A DNA stretch of 38,707 nt, taken from positions 1 to 38,707 of the forward strand of contig CAJUMU010000017.1 of assembly GCA_910587675.1 (NCBI GenBank), in the 5' to 3' direction. A program made the translations under genes and the position numbers. Below the pieces are notes generated by a model. That model ran no database searches and was not told the DNA's origin. It saw only the letters and a program-made list of their open reading frames with translations. This DNA comes from an uncultured Alistipes sp. (GTDB taxonomy: Bacteria > Bacteroidota > Bacteroidia > Bacteroidales > Rikenellaceae). Shown here piece after piece: positions 1 through 8,026 of this stretch; the stretch's first letter is position 1; every line of letters starts with the position of its first letter.

Positions 1-36
1 ATGATTTTCGCGACGATATCGTTATAGAACTCGCGA

Positions 37-329
37 TTATTGCTGCTTATAGGCATTGTTGCGGGCGGTTGGTGGTGGATATGATGCGCCCGAAGATATA
101 AAAAAGGGCGCAGGTACAGCCCCAATCACAGGCCTTCCGAGCCTTACACGGTAGCTGCCCTTACGCCCAAGTCGGCCCCTACAAATAGTATGTAGGGGCA
201 TACCATGGGTTTCAGACAAATTTTACACCGTGTAATAAATAATTCGGAAGTTTGTGATCGGCATAAAGGTTTGTCCTAACCTTTAGATAATATGTTACGG
301 TTACGGAACCGTTCTCCTATGCAAAGGTA
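37..329 (-). promoter_or_regulatory. Outward-facing promoter and long leader repeat, left copy
   Basis: Read on the minus strand, a TACCTTTG -7 box (329-322) is followed by a leader that matches, in blocks, the one starting at 38484 on the plus strand. Shared blocks are a hairpin ACGGTT/AACCGT (297-312), an 8-bp stem TAAAGGTT/AACCTTTA with a six-base loop (264-285), the string GTCTGAAACCC (207-217) and GGGCGTAAGGGCAGCT-like sequence near 160. A second TACCTTTG lies at 372-365. A 60-codon frame (219-37, TTG start) runs through the leader, but the right copy breaks it with non-triplet indels, so an RNA leader is more likely than a protein. The gene it would serve lies outside the window. I do not recognise the family. 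Confidence 0.55.
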
Positions 330-451
330 ACATATTTTTTGTTCTTGTGTTACTATATCGAAAACAAAGGTAGTAAAAAAAGTCGTTCCACACTATATGA
401 TGTTGCTAAAAACATGGAAAAGAATTTTGTTTTGTTAAAAAATAATCGGAA

Positions 452-682
452 TTGCAACAAACGGATCCCATATTAATAGCTTTAATTGCCAAACGCCTGC
501 AAGAAATAAGAGAGCAACATAAACATACTAAAGAGTTTGTGTTGCATGAAACAGGGCTTGGCATTTCCGATTATGAACGAAAAACAAAATTTCCTACCCT
601 GACCTCTATTGCTAAATTTTGCAAATTATACAATATGTCTTTGGATGAGTTTTTCGATGGGATAACCTATCCTAAAGAATAA
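452..682 (+). CDS. Small XRE-family HTH regulator (first of two)
   Basis: 76 residues, made almost entirely of one helix-turn-helix domain of the XRE/Cro type: a first helix around AKRLQEIREQ, a recognition region around TKEFVLHETGLGISDYERK, and the typical end SIAKFCKLYNMSLDEFFDG. It should bind DNA as a dimer; no effector domain is present. The start is TTG at 452, because an in-frame stop (443-445) lies just upstream and no ATG or GTG is available. It is clearly related to the protein at 958-1209; both end in a (I/M)(T/N)YP tail. The surrounding DNA is much more AT-rich than the rest of the window, which suggests acquired sequence. The regulated genes cannot be told from the sequence. Confidence 0.75.
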   Translation: MQQTDPILIALIAKRLQEIREQHKHTKEFVLHETGLGISDYERKTKFPTLTSIAKFCKLYNMSLDEFFDGITYPKE

Positions 683-707
683 ATCAACAAATATCAATAT
701 TAGGTGA

Positions 708-763
708 GCTACTTGCTGTCCACCGCAGTGAGGCGTCGGCGAACTGCACGGTTCAAAGAACCG
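708..763 (+). repeat. Degraded copy of intergenic palindromic repeat (type A, 3' half)
   Basis: Matches the 3' half of the type A repeats at 25005, 30644 and 37962 (shared core CCGCAGTG, then GGCG and CGGCGAACTGC). It ends in its own hairpin CGGTTC-AAA-GAACCG (749-763). A further short hairpin CTCTT/AAGAG follows near 772-787. Confidence 0.6.
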
Positions 764-905
764 CAAACAGCTCTTATAATAAAGAGTTGTTTACCCTTTA
801 TATTATGTTATGTCCGTCGGCTATGCCGAACTGCTCAATCGCAAAAATTGCATAATTTCTAATTTAATCGCAGTGTTGGCACAAATATAGTATTTTTTTC
901 TGTTT

Positions 906-923
906 ACTTGCATTAATGCAAGT
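906..923 (+). promoter_or_regulatory. Perfect 18-bp palindrome, candidate operator
   Basis: ACTTGCATT/AATGCAAGT is a perfect 9+9 inverted repeat 34 bases before the GTG start of the second XRE regulator. Dimeric XRE proteins bind such palindromes and often repress themselves, so this is a candidate autoregulatory operator. The assignment is inferred from position and symmetry only. Confidence 0.45.
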
Positions 924-957
924 GTAAAATGATATAAGATGCTATTTTTTTGCATAT

Positions 958-1209
958 GTGAAAAAAGGTCAACAAAAGCGAACCGATGAAAAACTCTTGC
1001 AGTTGGTTGTCGAACGTATGAAAGAGTTACGTTTGGCATGCGGTTATTCGCAAGAGTATGTCATCGAACACACGAAGTTGAACCTTTCTCAATATGAAGC
1101 AAAAATTCATTTACCGTCATTGGTTTCGCTATCTATTCTCTGTAAATTTTACGGTATTTCTATCGGTGAATTTTTCGCTCCCATGAATTATCCGCCTAAG
1201 GAGGAATAA
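958..1209 (+). CDS. Small XRE-family HTH regulator (second of two)
   Basis: 83 residues forming one XRE/Cro-type helix-turn-helix domain (VVERMKELRLACGYSQEYV, then LNLSQYEAKIHLPSLVSL and a closing SILCKFYGISIGEFF). It is a paralogue of the regulator at 452-682 and aligns with it without gaps over the domain. The start is GTG at 958; no in-frame ATG gives a longer product. A perfect palindrome lies at 906-923, where a dimeric repressor of this type could bind. The 275 bases between the two genes hold a degraded repeat, so they are probably separate transcription units. Downstream lies only repetitive intergenic DNA. Targets are unknown. Confidence 0.75.
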   Translation: MKKGQQKRTDEKLLQLVVERMKELRLACGYSQEYVIEHTKLNLSQYEAKIHLPSLVSLSILCKFYGISIGEFFAPMNYPPKEE

Positions 1210-1278
1210 TCCGCCAATACGTCATGCCACCGAACGTAGTGAGGATTGGCATCTCAAACGGAGAGTTTGTCGGTTGGG

Positions 1279-1314
1279 ATTCCATTCAATTTTCCTTGCG
1301 GAAAATTGTGGAAT
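1279..1314. repeat. Long palindromic hairpin, copy 1
   Basis: ATTCCA (1279) pairs with TGGAAT (1309), and CAATTTTCC (1287) pairs with GGAAAATTG (1300) around a TTGC loop. It is followed by GACGGG. The same ends and tail recur at 1676-1718 with a different loop. No U-tract follows on either side, so it is not a typical terminator. Confidence 0.7.
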
Positions 1315-1329
1315 GACGGGAAAGTTATT

Positions 1330-1424
1330 CGGGCAGCAGCCTGCGGAGACCGCATGCGAGCGGAGCGAACAGTTGCGGGCCTCCGCTGGCGGGAGGCTGC
1401 GGCCCGCGCAGTTCTTCGAACTGC
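1330..1424 (+). repeat. Intergenic palindromic repeat, type B, copy 1
   Basis: Shares its body with 37847-37940 in the opposite orientation: CGGGCAGCAG at one end, an internal hairpin around GCGGGCCTCCGC-TGGC-GGGAGGCTGCGGCCCGC, and a terminal hairpin. Here the terminal hairpin is GCAGTT-CTTCG-AACTGC (1408-1424); in the other copy its sequence is completely different but still palindromic. Confidence 0.7.
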
Positions 1425-1607
1425 ATTTATATATATAATGCACACGCGACAGCAAAAAACCGCGGCAGGAACGATTTCGGATTAAGGGCGGGCGAAGCGA
1501 CGAAGCGTTAAAAATTGGAGACTTTTTGATCCTCAAAAATGCGAAGCATCCGATTTAGCGCAGTCGCGAGACCGACTCCGAAATCGTTTCACCGCGGCGG
1601 CTTTTGG

Positions 1608-1635
1608 GTTACCTTTTGGCCGCGCAAAAGGTAAC
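1608..1635. repeat. Perfect 11-bp inverted repeat
   Basis: GTTACCTTTTG (1608-1618) and CAAAAGGTAAC (1625-1635) are perfectly complementary around a GCCGCG loop. It lies between the type B repeat and the second copy of the long hairpin and looks like part of the same composite repetitive block. No function is evident. Confidence 0.6.
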
Positions 1636-1675
1636 GTAAGTTTTTATTTTGGTAGAAGTACTTTTGTCATAAGAT

Positions 1676-1718
1676 ATTCCAATCAATTTTCCGTTTGATA
1701 AACAGAAAATTGTGGAAT
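1676..1718. repeat. Long palindromic hairpin, copy 2
   Basis: ATTCCA (1676-1681) pairs with TGGAAT (1713-1718), and CAATTTTC (1684-1691) with GAAAATTG (1705-1712); the tail is again GACGGG. It lies 44 bases beyond the stop codon of the minus-strand gene 1762-3183 and could end that transcript, though there is no U-run. Confidence 0.65.
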
Positions 1719-1761
1719 GACGGGGCGAGGTTGTTACGTTGTCCGCACTGCAATGTCGAAA

Positions 1762-3183
1762 TCAATACATGCTTCTCTTACCCGGGACGGGATACTTTCG
1801 CGCGGCATCGTCGAGGACCAGAACCATGTCGTCGGACTCGTTCGCGGCGGGCGGAGTGAATGTCAGGGGGCCGCCGTGGTTGAGCGCGGCGCCGATCTTC
1901 TTCGCCTCGCCCGTGCGCGGGCAGAACCACCAAACCGTTATTTTTTTGGCTTTAAGCATGTCGCCGCGAACCGAGAAGGCACGTCCGCAGGGTACGTATA
2001 CCATGGCGTAACTCCCCTCCGAGTCCATCGTGGCCGTCAGTCGGTAGCGACCGTTGCCGCCCGGGATTGCGCTCGCCACCTCGTGGGGGATGATGAAGTC
2101 GGGCGCGGGGATGCGGGTGAGATAGGGACGCGACTCGATGAGTCGGCGCAGATATCCCGCCTGCGTCGCGGCGGGTCGGTCGAGCGCATCGCGCCACGGC
2201 ATGAGCGGGCGGTTTACGGGTGCGCGACCCTTGTCGGGATCGTACATCTGCCACACGGAGTGGTGCCCATACGTCACGCCGCACGAGCCGTTGAACACGT
2301 CCCAGTAGAGAGCGCGACGCACGTCGGCGGCGGTGGAGTGCCCCTCGTCGTCGGGTCGGAACTCTAACGGATGATCCTCGTACAGAGGTTCGATGTCCAC
2401 CACGGGTTTCGCGGGCGCGCGGCGGTAGTCGACGAGCGTGTTGTGATAGGATTGGTAACGCGGTGTGTGCCCGTTCTGACGGGAGTTGAACGACAGCCAC
2501 TCCTCGTCGTGAAACCACTCCTCCGATCCGCGCCATCCCGTGGGGTGGAACGTTATGAGGTTGTCGCGGTCGACGCTGCGGATGCCCCGCGCCATGGCGC
2601 GTACGACGGCGCGCTTGCGGTCGTCGTCGGGATTGCGGTCGCCGCCGAGGATCCAGATGACGTTGCAGTCGCGATATCGTTCGGCTATGAAACGGCCGTA
2701 CTCCTCGGCGTTGCGCTCGTCGAATACGGCGTTGGCGTCGTTCCACTTGTCGCCCCACGTGGGGAGCAGGCCGACGTACATGCCCGCCTCGCCGATCTTG
2801 TCGACGATGTAATCCACATGGTCCCAATAGTCGTTCGACCCGCCCTCGCGCGTGTCGGGACGCGAAGGGTCGCGGTCGATCAATGGGCGGTATCCGTAAG
2901 CGTTAGGGGTGTCGAGCCCGTCCAGTTCGGCCAGCGCGACGGCCTGAATCACGGTGTAACCCTTCGCGGCGCGGTCGGCGATGTAGAGGTCGGCTTCGTC
3001 GCGGTCGAGACGGTGGAACAGCTCCCATGCCGTATCTCCCAGCCAGAAGAACGGCCGGCCGTCGGCGTATTGCAGATAACGTCCGTTATCCGAGACGCGG
3101 AGCGGCCCTCGGCGTTCGGCGGTTCGGGCGTTCGCCGTCATTGCGCCGATGAGGAGCAACGCCAATAATATTCTCCTTTTCAT
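1762..3183 (-). CDS. DUF4038 family glycoside hydrolase (GH140-like), exported
   Basis: 473 residues. A signal peptide (MKRRILLALLLIGAMTANA) is followed by a (beta/alpha)8-type DUF4038 domain and a C-terminal beta-domain of the collagen-binding-like type (about residues 385-470). Family features seen: RPFFWLGDTAWELF near residue 45, VIWILGGDRN with a candidate acid/base D172, and PVVDIEPLYED with a candidate nucleophile E255. The best-known relative is the GH140 apiosidase that acts on rhamnogalacturonan II, but the family also includes uncharacterised enzymes, so the substrate is open. The start at 3183 is chosen because the signal peptide begins there and it sits 14 bases after the upstream stop. 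It is the last gene of a three-gene operon with the flavoprotein and lipoprotein upstream. Confidence 0.82.
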   Translation of the reverse strand: MKRRILLALLLIGAMTANARTAERRGPLRVSDNGRYLQYADGRPFFWLGDTAWELFHRLDRDEADLYIADRAAKGYTVIQAVALAELDGLDTPNAYGYRPLIDRDPSRPDTREGGSNDYWDHVDYIVDKIGEAGMYVGLLPTWGDKWNDANAVFDERNAEEYGRFIAERYRDCNVIWILGGDRNPDDDRKRAVVRAMARGIRSVDRDNLITFHPTGWRGSEEWFHDEEWLSFNSRQNGHTPRYQSYHNTLVDYRRAPAKPVVDIEPLYEDHPLEFRPDDEGHSTAADVRRALYWDVFNGSCGVTYGHHSVWQMYDPDKGRAPVNRPLMPWRDALDRPAATQAGYLRRLIESRPYLTRIPAPDFIIPHEVASAIPGGNGRYRLTATMDSEGSYAMVYVPCGRAFSVRGDMLKAKKITVWWFCPRTGEAKKIGAALNHGGPLTFTPPAANESDDMVLVLDDAARKYPVPGKRSMY

Positions 3184-3197
3184 GATGCCGAACGCCG

Positions 3198-3773
3198 CTA
3201 AAACTCCTCGCAGAGCTTCAACCCCTCGGCGACGGCGGCGGCGATCTTGGCGTCGACCTGCTCGGGCGTGCTGTAATCGAGATTCTGCGCGCTCACGACA
3301 TGCAGTTCGCCCAATCCCCAGAGCCACGACAAAGCCTTGATGTAGGGCGTCGCCTGCTCTAAGGGATCGCCCGTCGCGATATCCATTCCGCGGGTGGTTA
3401 CGTACATCACCTTCTCGGCTCTGCACAATCCCACGCATCGGCTGCCGTTGTCGGCGAAGGTGACGTTGAACAGGGATATGTTCTCGAAAAAGACCTTGAG
3501 CGCGCTCGGGAAACTCATGTCCCAGAACGGCGCGGCTATCGCTATGCGGTCGGCTTCGGCCACGGCGCGGGCCATGCGGACGAACTCCTCGGGGACATAT
3601 CCGTCGGCGCGTTCGCGGAGGATCTTTTCGCCCACCGCGGGGTAGCCCTTGTCGTTGAGGGAGAATGTCTCGATCTCATACCTCTTTTCGAGGCTCTCCA
3701 GAATCGGAGCCAGTATTCTTTTGGTGCGCGACTCGGGGCGCATGCAGGCATCTATTACGACGAGTTTTTTCAT
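3198..3773 (-). CDS. Flavodoxin-fold NAD(P)H oxidoreductase (azoreductase-like)
   Basis: 191 residues of the flavodoxin_2 family, which holds FMN-dependent NADH azoreductases and quinone reductases. Seen: an N-terminal beta-strand and phosphate-loop region MKKLVVIDACMRPESRTKRIL, the middle segment ADRIAIAAPFWDMSFPSALKVFFENI typical of AzoR, and a later VTTRGMD segment near the flavin site. It should be a cytosolic two-electron reductase of quinones or azo compounds using NAD(P)H; the physiological substrate is unknown. It lies 18 bases after a small lipoprotein gene and 14 bases before the DUF4038 glycosidase, so the three are probably cotranscribed. There is no obvious functional link between them. 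Confidence 0.82.
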   Translation of the reverse strand: MKKLVVIDACMRPESRTKRILAPILESLEKRYEIETFSLNDKGYPAVGEKILRERADGYVPEEFVRMARAVAEADRIAIAAPFWDMSFPSALKVFFENISLFNVTFADNGSRCVGLCRAEKVMYVTTRGMDIATGDPLEQATPYIKALSWLWGLGELHVVSAQNLDYSTPEQVDAKIAAAVAEGLKLCEEF

Positions 3774-3791
3774 GTGGCGGGGTGTATGTTT

Positions 3792-4187
3792 CTATTCGGC
3801 ATATTCGGGAACGGCGCCGAGAGTGTTTTTCGCGGCTTCTTCCCACAGACGCTTTCCGTCGAATTTCGCGTCGGGATTCTTGCGCTTCATCTCCTTCAGG
3901 AAACGGTTCATATCTTTCAGGCTGTTTTTGGCCTCCTTGTAGTACGATGCGGGCAGGCCGTTCTCCGTAAACTCTTTTTTCGTAATATCGAGTACGAATT
4001 CGCCGTTTTCGAATTCCACGTTCTCCGTCAGAACCTTGAACAGCGTCTTCTTCACGTTCCATTGTTCCGCGGTCAGTTCGGTTTTCGATTTGGCCATAAG
4101 CTCCTTTACGGGCAGCGCGTCGTTCGCCTTGTCGGCGTTTCCGCATCCGGCGAGCGCGAGCAGGCCGAAAATAAATAATCGTTTCAT
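3792..4187 (-). CDS. Small lipoprotein of unknown function
   Basis: 131 residues. The N-terminus MKRLFIFGLLALAGCGN is a lipoprotein signal with the lipobox LAGC, so the mature protein should be membrane anchored at Cys15. The rest is hydrophilic, helical and rich in Lys and Glu, with no domain I recognise; a central VEFENGEFVLDITKKEF segment may be beta-structured. The start at 4187 is preferred over an upstream in-frame ATG (4328) because the lipoprotein signal begins here and a consensus promoter (4216-4246) lies between the two. It is the first gene of a transcript with the azoreductase-like and DUF4038 genes. Confidence 0.7.
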   Translation of the reverse strand: MKRLFIFGLLALAGCGNADKANDALPVKELMAKSKTELTAEQWNVKKTLFKVLTENVEFENGEFVLDITKKEFTENGLPASYYKEAKNSLKDMNRFLKEMKRKNPDAKFDGKRLWEEAAKNTLGAVPEYAE

Positions 4188-4215
4188 GTGGGTTGTTTTG
4201 TTATATGTTGTTTTG

Positions 4216-4246
4216 CAAATATATACAATTGCGGCGTAAAATGCAA
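4216..4246 (-). promoter_or_regulatory. Bacteroidetes-type promoter for the lipoprotein operon
   Basis: On the minus strand TTG (4246-4244), a 20-base spacer and TATATTTG (4223-4216) match the Bacteroidetes housekeeping consensus. The predicted transcript start is about 20 bases before the ATG at 4187. Confidence 0.7.
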
Positions 4247-4289
4247 TCGAACCGATGTAAAAATCGGCGGGCCGCCTCGACGCAGGCAT

Positions 4290-4325
4290 AAAAAAACGGG
4301 ACAAACCTAATTTTGGCTTGTCCCG
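4290..4325 (-). terminator. Intrinsic terminator after the DUF2723 gene
   Basis: On the minus strand CGGGACAA and TTGTCCCG form an 8-bp stem extended by an inner GCC/GGT, followed by seven T residues. It lies 22 bases beyond the stop codon at 4347. Confidence 0.85.
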
Positions 4326-4346
4326 CATCGGTCGCGCGTCGCTGCG

Positions 4347-7300
4347 TCAGTCCATGTCCACCGTCGGCGAGTCCATGATCTCCGAGGCGTCGGTGCCGGG
4401 GATGATCAACTCCTCGTCGGTGTAGCCGAAGGTGCGGTAATAGTCGTTGAAGAAACGCACCAGATCGTCCCTCTGCGCGTATGCCGCCAGATAGTAGAGC
4501 TCCGAAAGACTGTCCATCCTCTCGGTTATCAGGTCGCCGACTATCTTGGCCTGCACGCCGTCGAACAGGAGATAGTACTCTATGTACTGGATGATCGTGT
4601 CGGCGTAGGCTTTCAGCAGCGCGTCGCCCTTTTCATACTCTTTCAGAGCGTAATAGCTCTCGATGAAAGGATATGTGTTGGCGTCGGTGTAGCGGATCTT
4701 GGGCGAGGGGAATACCTCCAGTCCGCGGTCGAGCGCAGCCAGCGCCTTGTCGTTCTTGCCCTCGCGGATGAGTTGCTTCGCGAGCCGCGCGAACGCCTCG
4801 CGGGCCTTCGATGCGCCGAGATTGTACTGTATGAAGTAGTCGGCGTTCACTTTCGGGTCGGCCAGATTGCCGTAACGGAACTTCTCCATGAGCAGCGGAT
4901 ATACCGTGTCGGTGTCGATGCGTCCGATCTCCCACGACGAACGATAGGGGGTGAGGATGGGCACGAGACGATACGAGTAGCCGTCGAACTGCAAGTAGTC
5001 GAGCAACCCGAAGTCCTGCAATATGTATACCTGCGTGAACGATATGGGGCGTTTCCAGTCGAAGTTGGCCAGCAGATCGAGGAGCATCATTTCGCTCTTG
5101 TCGATCGAACGCTTCTTCGGCGAGATGTTGATGTACACCGTGTCGACCATCAGGTCGCGGTCCTGCTCCTTCACTATGCCCGAGGCTATGGCGTTGTCCT
5201 TGTCGACGGGGATGGCTATGCGTCGCGCGGGGATGTAGTCGAGCATGGTGCCGTCGGTCAGGGCGAGTTTGGTCTTCTCGTCCTCCGAGGCTATGAAGTC
5301 CATCAGCTCCTTGATCTCCACCACGCGGTCCACGCGCTCGCGGATGGGCAGATAGTCGTTCACGAAGGCGTATTTGCTGCGCGGCAGCGAGAATGGAACG
5401 GGAGCCGACTCGTTGGCGCGGGTCTTCATCTCGTCGATGTACCACTCGCCTCCCAAGTAGCTGGAGTTCATGATCCTCACGTCGGTGCGCACGCCGTCCA
5501 CCTCCTGATTGAACCATAGCGGGAACGTGTCGTTGTCGCCGTAATTTATCACTATGCCGTTCTCGGGCACCGATTGCAGATAGTTCCAGCCTATGTCGCG
5601 CGCCATGGTGCGTCCCGAGCGGTCGTGGTCGTCCCAGTTCTGCGCCGCGAGGATGGTGGGCACCGCGAGGCCGACCACGGTGGCGGCGATCGCCACGGCC
5701 GTGGTGTCGCGCCGCGCTGCGACGGCGAACAGATCTCTGAGGGCGAGCACGCCCAGACCTATCCAGATGCAGAAGGCATAGAACGATCCCGCATATACGT
5801 AGTCGCGTTCGCGCGGCTCCGAGGGGCTCGTATTGAAGTACACCACCAGCGCGATGCCCATCATTACGAACATCCACATCACCACCGTGAAATTGCGCTG
5901 GTCGCGGTTGAGTTGGTATATCAAACCTATTATTCCCAGCAGGAACGGCAGGAAAAAGTAGGTGTTGCGGGCGGGGTTGTCCCTCATCTCGTCGGGCAGG
6001 TCGGCCTGCGGACCCACGTACAGTTCGTCGAGCGCCTTGACGCCCGAGAGCCAGTTGCCGTGGGCTATGGTCTCCTTCGAAGCCTGTATGTCGTCTTGGC
6101 GTCCCACGAAATTCCAGAGGAAATAACGCCAGTACATATAGTTGAGCTGGTAGGTGAAGAAGTAGTAGAGGTTCTCGGCAAAGGTCGGTTCGGTGAAGTT
6201 CTCGCCCGTGGCCTCGTCGTAAACCGTGCGCCCGAAATCGAGCACCTCGCCCGTCAGGGCGCGGCCCTGCTCGTCGCGCACCACCTCGCCGTTTTCGTCG
6301 CGCACGACGTCGGTCTTGGTGCGGTATGCGGCCCATGGCTTGTACTCGGCCTCGCCTTTGTGGGCGTTCCACAAACGCGGGAAGAAGTGCATGAACTGCG
6401 ACGGGTAGACATAGCCCGAAAGGGTGGTGACGCGTTCGTAACGCCCCGTGTCCTCGTTGAAGTAATACGACGTGCTCTCCTCGGTCGAGTCGATGGGCGA
6501 CGAGTAGTAGGGGCCGTACAGCAGCGGACGGTTGCCGTACTGGTCGCGGTTGAGCACCGACAGCAGCGCGTGCGGGTTGTCGGGATTGTTGCTGTTCATC
6601 GGCGGATTGGCCGCGGCGCGGATCGTCACCGTCGCGTACGACGAGAATCCGACCAGAATCATCGTGGTGCATAACAGCAGCAGGTTCCACGCCTTGCGTC
6701 CCGCGCGGTGGGTGCGGTAGATGCCGTAAAACAACGCCGCGAAGAGCGTCAGCGCGAAGAGCGTTATGCCGGTGTTAACGGGCAGGCCCAACGTGTTGAC
6801 GAAGAAGACGTCGACCATCGCGCCCACATAGACCGTGTAGGGGATGATTATGCCGTTTATGAATCCGAGGATCGCCAGCGCGGCGAGGGTGGCGCACGCC
6901 GCTCCCTTGAGCGTGATGCGGTCGTATTTGCGGAAGTAGTAGATGAATACCAGCGCGGGGATGGTCAGCAGGTTGAGGATGTGCACGCCTATCGACAATC
7001 CCATGAGGTAGGCTATGAGCACTATCCAGCGCGCCGAGTGCGGCTGGTCGGCCTGCTCCTCCCACTTCAGCATGAGCCACACCACCAGCGCGGTGAACAT
7101 CGACGAGAGGGAGTAGACCTCGCCCTCCACGGCCGAGAACCAGAAGGTGTCGGTGAATGTGTAGGCCAAGGCTCCGACGGCGCCCGCTCCCAGCACGGCG
7201 ACGGAGTCGACGAGGGTCATTTCGCGCCCCGAGGCGGTGAATATGCGGCGTGCGATGTGCGTTATGGTCCAAAACAGGAACAGTATGCAGAACGCACTCG

Positions 7301-7550
7301 CCAGACAGTTCATGGCGTTGACCATGTGGGGCACATAGTGCGTCGAGGGGGCGAACATGGTGGCGATGCGGGCCATGAGCATGAAAAGCGGCGCCCCGGG
7401 CGGGTGTCCCACTTCGAGCTTGTACGATGTGGCGATGAACTCGGCGCAGTCCCAAAGACTCGACGAAGGCTCCATCGTCAGCAGATATGTCAAGGCCGCC
7501 ACGGCGAATACCGCCCAACCCGTGATTCTGTTCCAGCGTTTGAAATCCAT
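4347..7550 (-). CDS. DUF2723 (TMEM260-like) polytopic membrane protein, putative GT-C glycosyltransferase
   Basis: 1067 residues. The N-terminal part (about 10-330) has many membrane helices and the DUF2723 signature: TMEPSSSLWDCAEFIATSYKLEVGHPPGAP just after the first helix, with the acidic Asp/Glu pair expected of GT-C enzymes. Further helices lie around 530-650. The C-terminal third is soluble, with helical repeats resembling TPRs (about 880-1000) that could bind acceptor protein. Family knowledge: PF11028 includes the human O-mannosyltransferase TMEM260, and Bacteroidetes members are suspected to act in protein O-glycosylation at the periplasmic face; the donor and acceptor here are unknown. 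It is a single-gene unit with its own promoter (7583-7614) and terminator (4290-4325). Confidence 0.85.
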   Translation of the reverse strand: MDFKRWNRITGWAVFAVAALTYLLTMEPSSSLWDCAEFIATSYKLEVGHPPGAPLFMLMARIATMFAPSTHYVPHMVNAMNCLASAFCILFLFWTITHIARRIFTASGREMTLVDSVAVLGAGAVGALAYTFTDTFWFSAVEGEVYSLSSMFTALVVWLMLKWEEQADQPHSARWIVLIAYLMGLSIGVHILNLLTIPALVFIYYFRKYDRITLKGAACATLAALAILGFINGIIIPYTVYVGAMVDVFFVNTLGLPVNTGITLFALTLFAALFYGIYRTHRAGRKAWNLLLLCTTMILVGFSSYATVTIRAAANPPMNSNNPDNPHALLSVLNRDQYGNRPLLYGPYYSSPIDSTEESTSYYFNEDTGRYERVTTLSGYVYPSQFMHFFPRLWNAHKGEAEYKPWAAYRTKTDVVRDENGEVVRDEQGRALTGEVLDFGRTVYDEATGENFTEPTFAENLYYFFTYQLNYMYWRYFLWNFVGRQDDIQASKETIAHGNWLSGVKALDELYVGPQADLPDEMRDNPARNTYFFLPFLLGIIGLIYQLNRDQRNFTVVMWMFVMMGIALVVYFNTSPSEPRERDYVYAGSFYAFCIWIGLGVLALRDLFAVAARRDTTAVAIAATVVGLAVPTILAAQNWDDHDRSGRTMARDIGWNYLQSVPENGIVINYGDNDTFPLWFNQEVDGVRTDVRIMNSSYLGGEWYIDEMKTRANESAPVPFSLPRSKYAFVNDYLPIRERVDRVVEIKELMDFIASEDEKTKLALTDGTMLDYIPARRIAIPVDKDNAIASGIVKEQDRDLMVDTVYINISPKKRSIDKSEMMLLDLLANFDWKRPISFTQVYILQDFGLLDYLQFDGYSYRLVPILTPYRSSWEIGRIDTDTVYPLLMEKFRYGNLADPKVNADYFIQYNLGASKAREAFARLAKQLIREGKNDKALAALDRGLEVFPSPKIRYTDANTYPFIESYYALKEYEKGDALLKAYADTIIQYIEYYLLFDGVQAKIVGDLITERMDSLSELYYLAAYAQRDDLVRFFNDYYRTFGYTDEELIIPGTDASEIMDSPTVDMD

Positions 7551-7582
7551 AAACGATACGTTGCTATGTAGATTATAATTTG

Positions 7583-7614
7583 CAAAGATATGAATAAGCC
7601 GGGCGCAAAAGCAA
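7583..7614 (-). promoter_or_regulatory. Bacteroidetes-type promoter for the DUF2723 gene
   Basis: On the minus strand TATCTTTG (7590-7583) is preceded by TTG (7614-7612) with 21 bases between. A second TTG gives a 15-base spacer and is less likely. The transcript start would be about 25 bases before the ATG at 7550. Confidence 0.6.
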
Positions 7615-8026
7615 ATTTATTTGCGATTTTGCCGATTCGAAGCCAAAGTTAATCAATAAACGCCGAATATCGGGAATTATTCTCCGCCGCCGACTTTTCG
7701 CGATACGATAAGGCGTGTTCGCGGCACGGGCTTTTGATTCGAAACGCACGTTTCGTTTCACATTTTCTTCGCGTCGTCGGCGGTGTGCGCGGAAAATGCG
7801 TTTCGTCGTCGGCTCTTTTTCGGCTCCGCCGCTCGGCGCGTGTGGCCGTATCGGCATCATTTTGTGGCCTGATGGGCGACACGCTCGGGGCGCCTTAACG
7901 GAAAAAGAGATTTAATTTTACAAAGCGTAACAAGCGGTATGTCTGCTCGGGTCGGCAACCTCGGCATCGGGCCGTGCGGTTTGTTCGCGCAATCGGACTA
8001 TTTACCGTTTACTTAAACTTAATCAA
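7615..8026. other. Intergenic region upstream of the SusC operon
   Basis: About 410 bases between divergent units. It must hold the promoter and 5' UTR of the plus-strand SusC gene, but I find no convincing TTG/TAnnTTTG pair; the best candidates are one-sided. Lack of a consensus promoter fits control by an alternative sigma factor or activator encoded elsewhere. No repeat or coding sequence is seen. Confidence 0.5.

Larger units (their letters stand above)
1210..1761. other. Repeat-rich intergenic region without a gene
   Basis: I see no credible gene here. The region is a mosaic of palindromes: a long hairpin at 1279-1314, a type B repeat at 1330-1424, an 11-bp stem at 1608-1635 and a second copy of the first hairpin at 1676-1718. 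Open frames through it read into repeat arms and have no protein-like composition. Confidence 0.7.

Noticed and set aside
37..219. Possible small protein ending NNAYKQQ on the minus strand
   Set aside because: The related leader at the right end keeps the nucleotide blocks but breaks this frame by indels and a stop, so it was annotated as leader sequence and not as a gene.
1246..1536. Open frames of 79-104 codons on both strands
   Set aside because: They run through palindromic repeats and have no protein-like composition or homologous domain.
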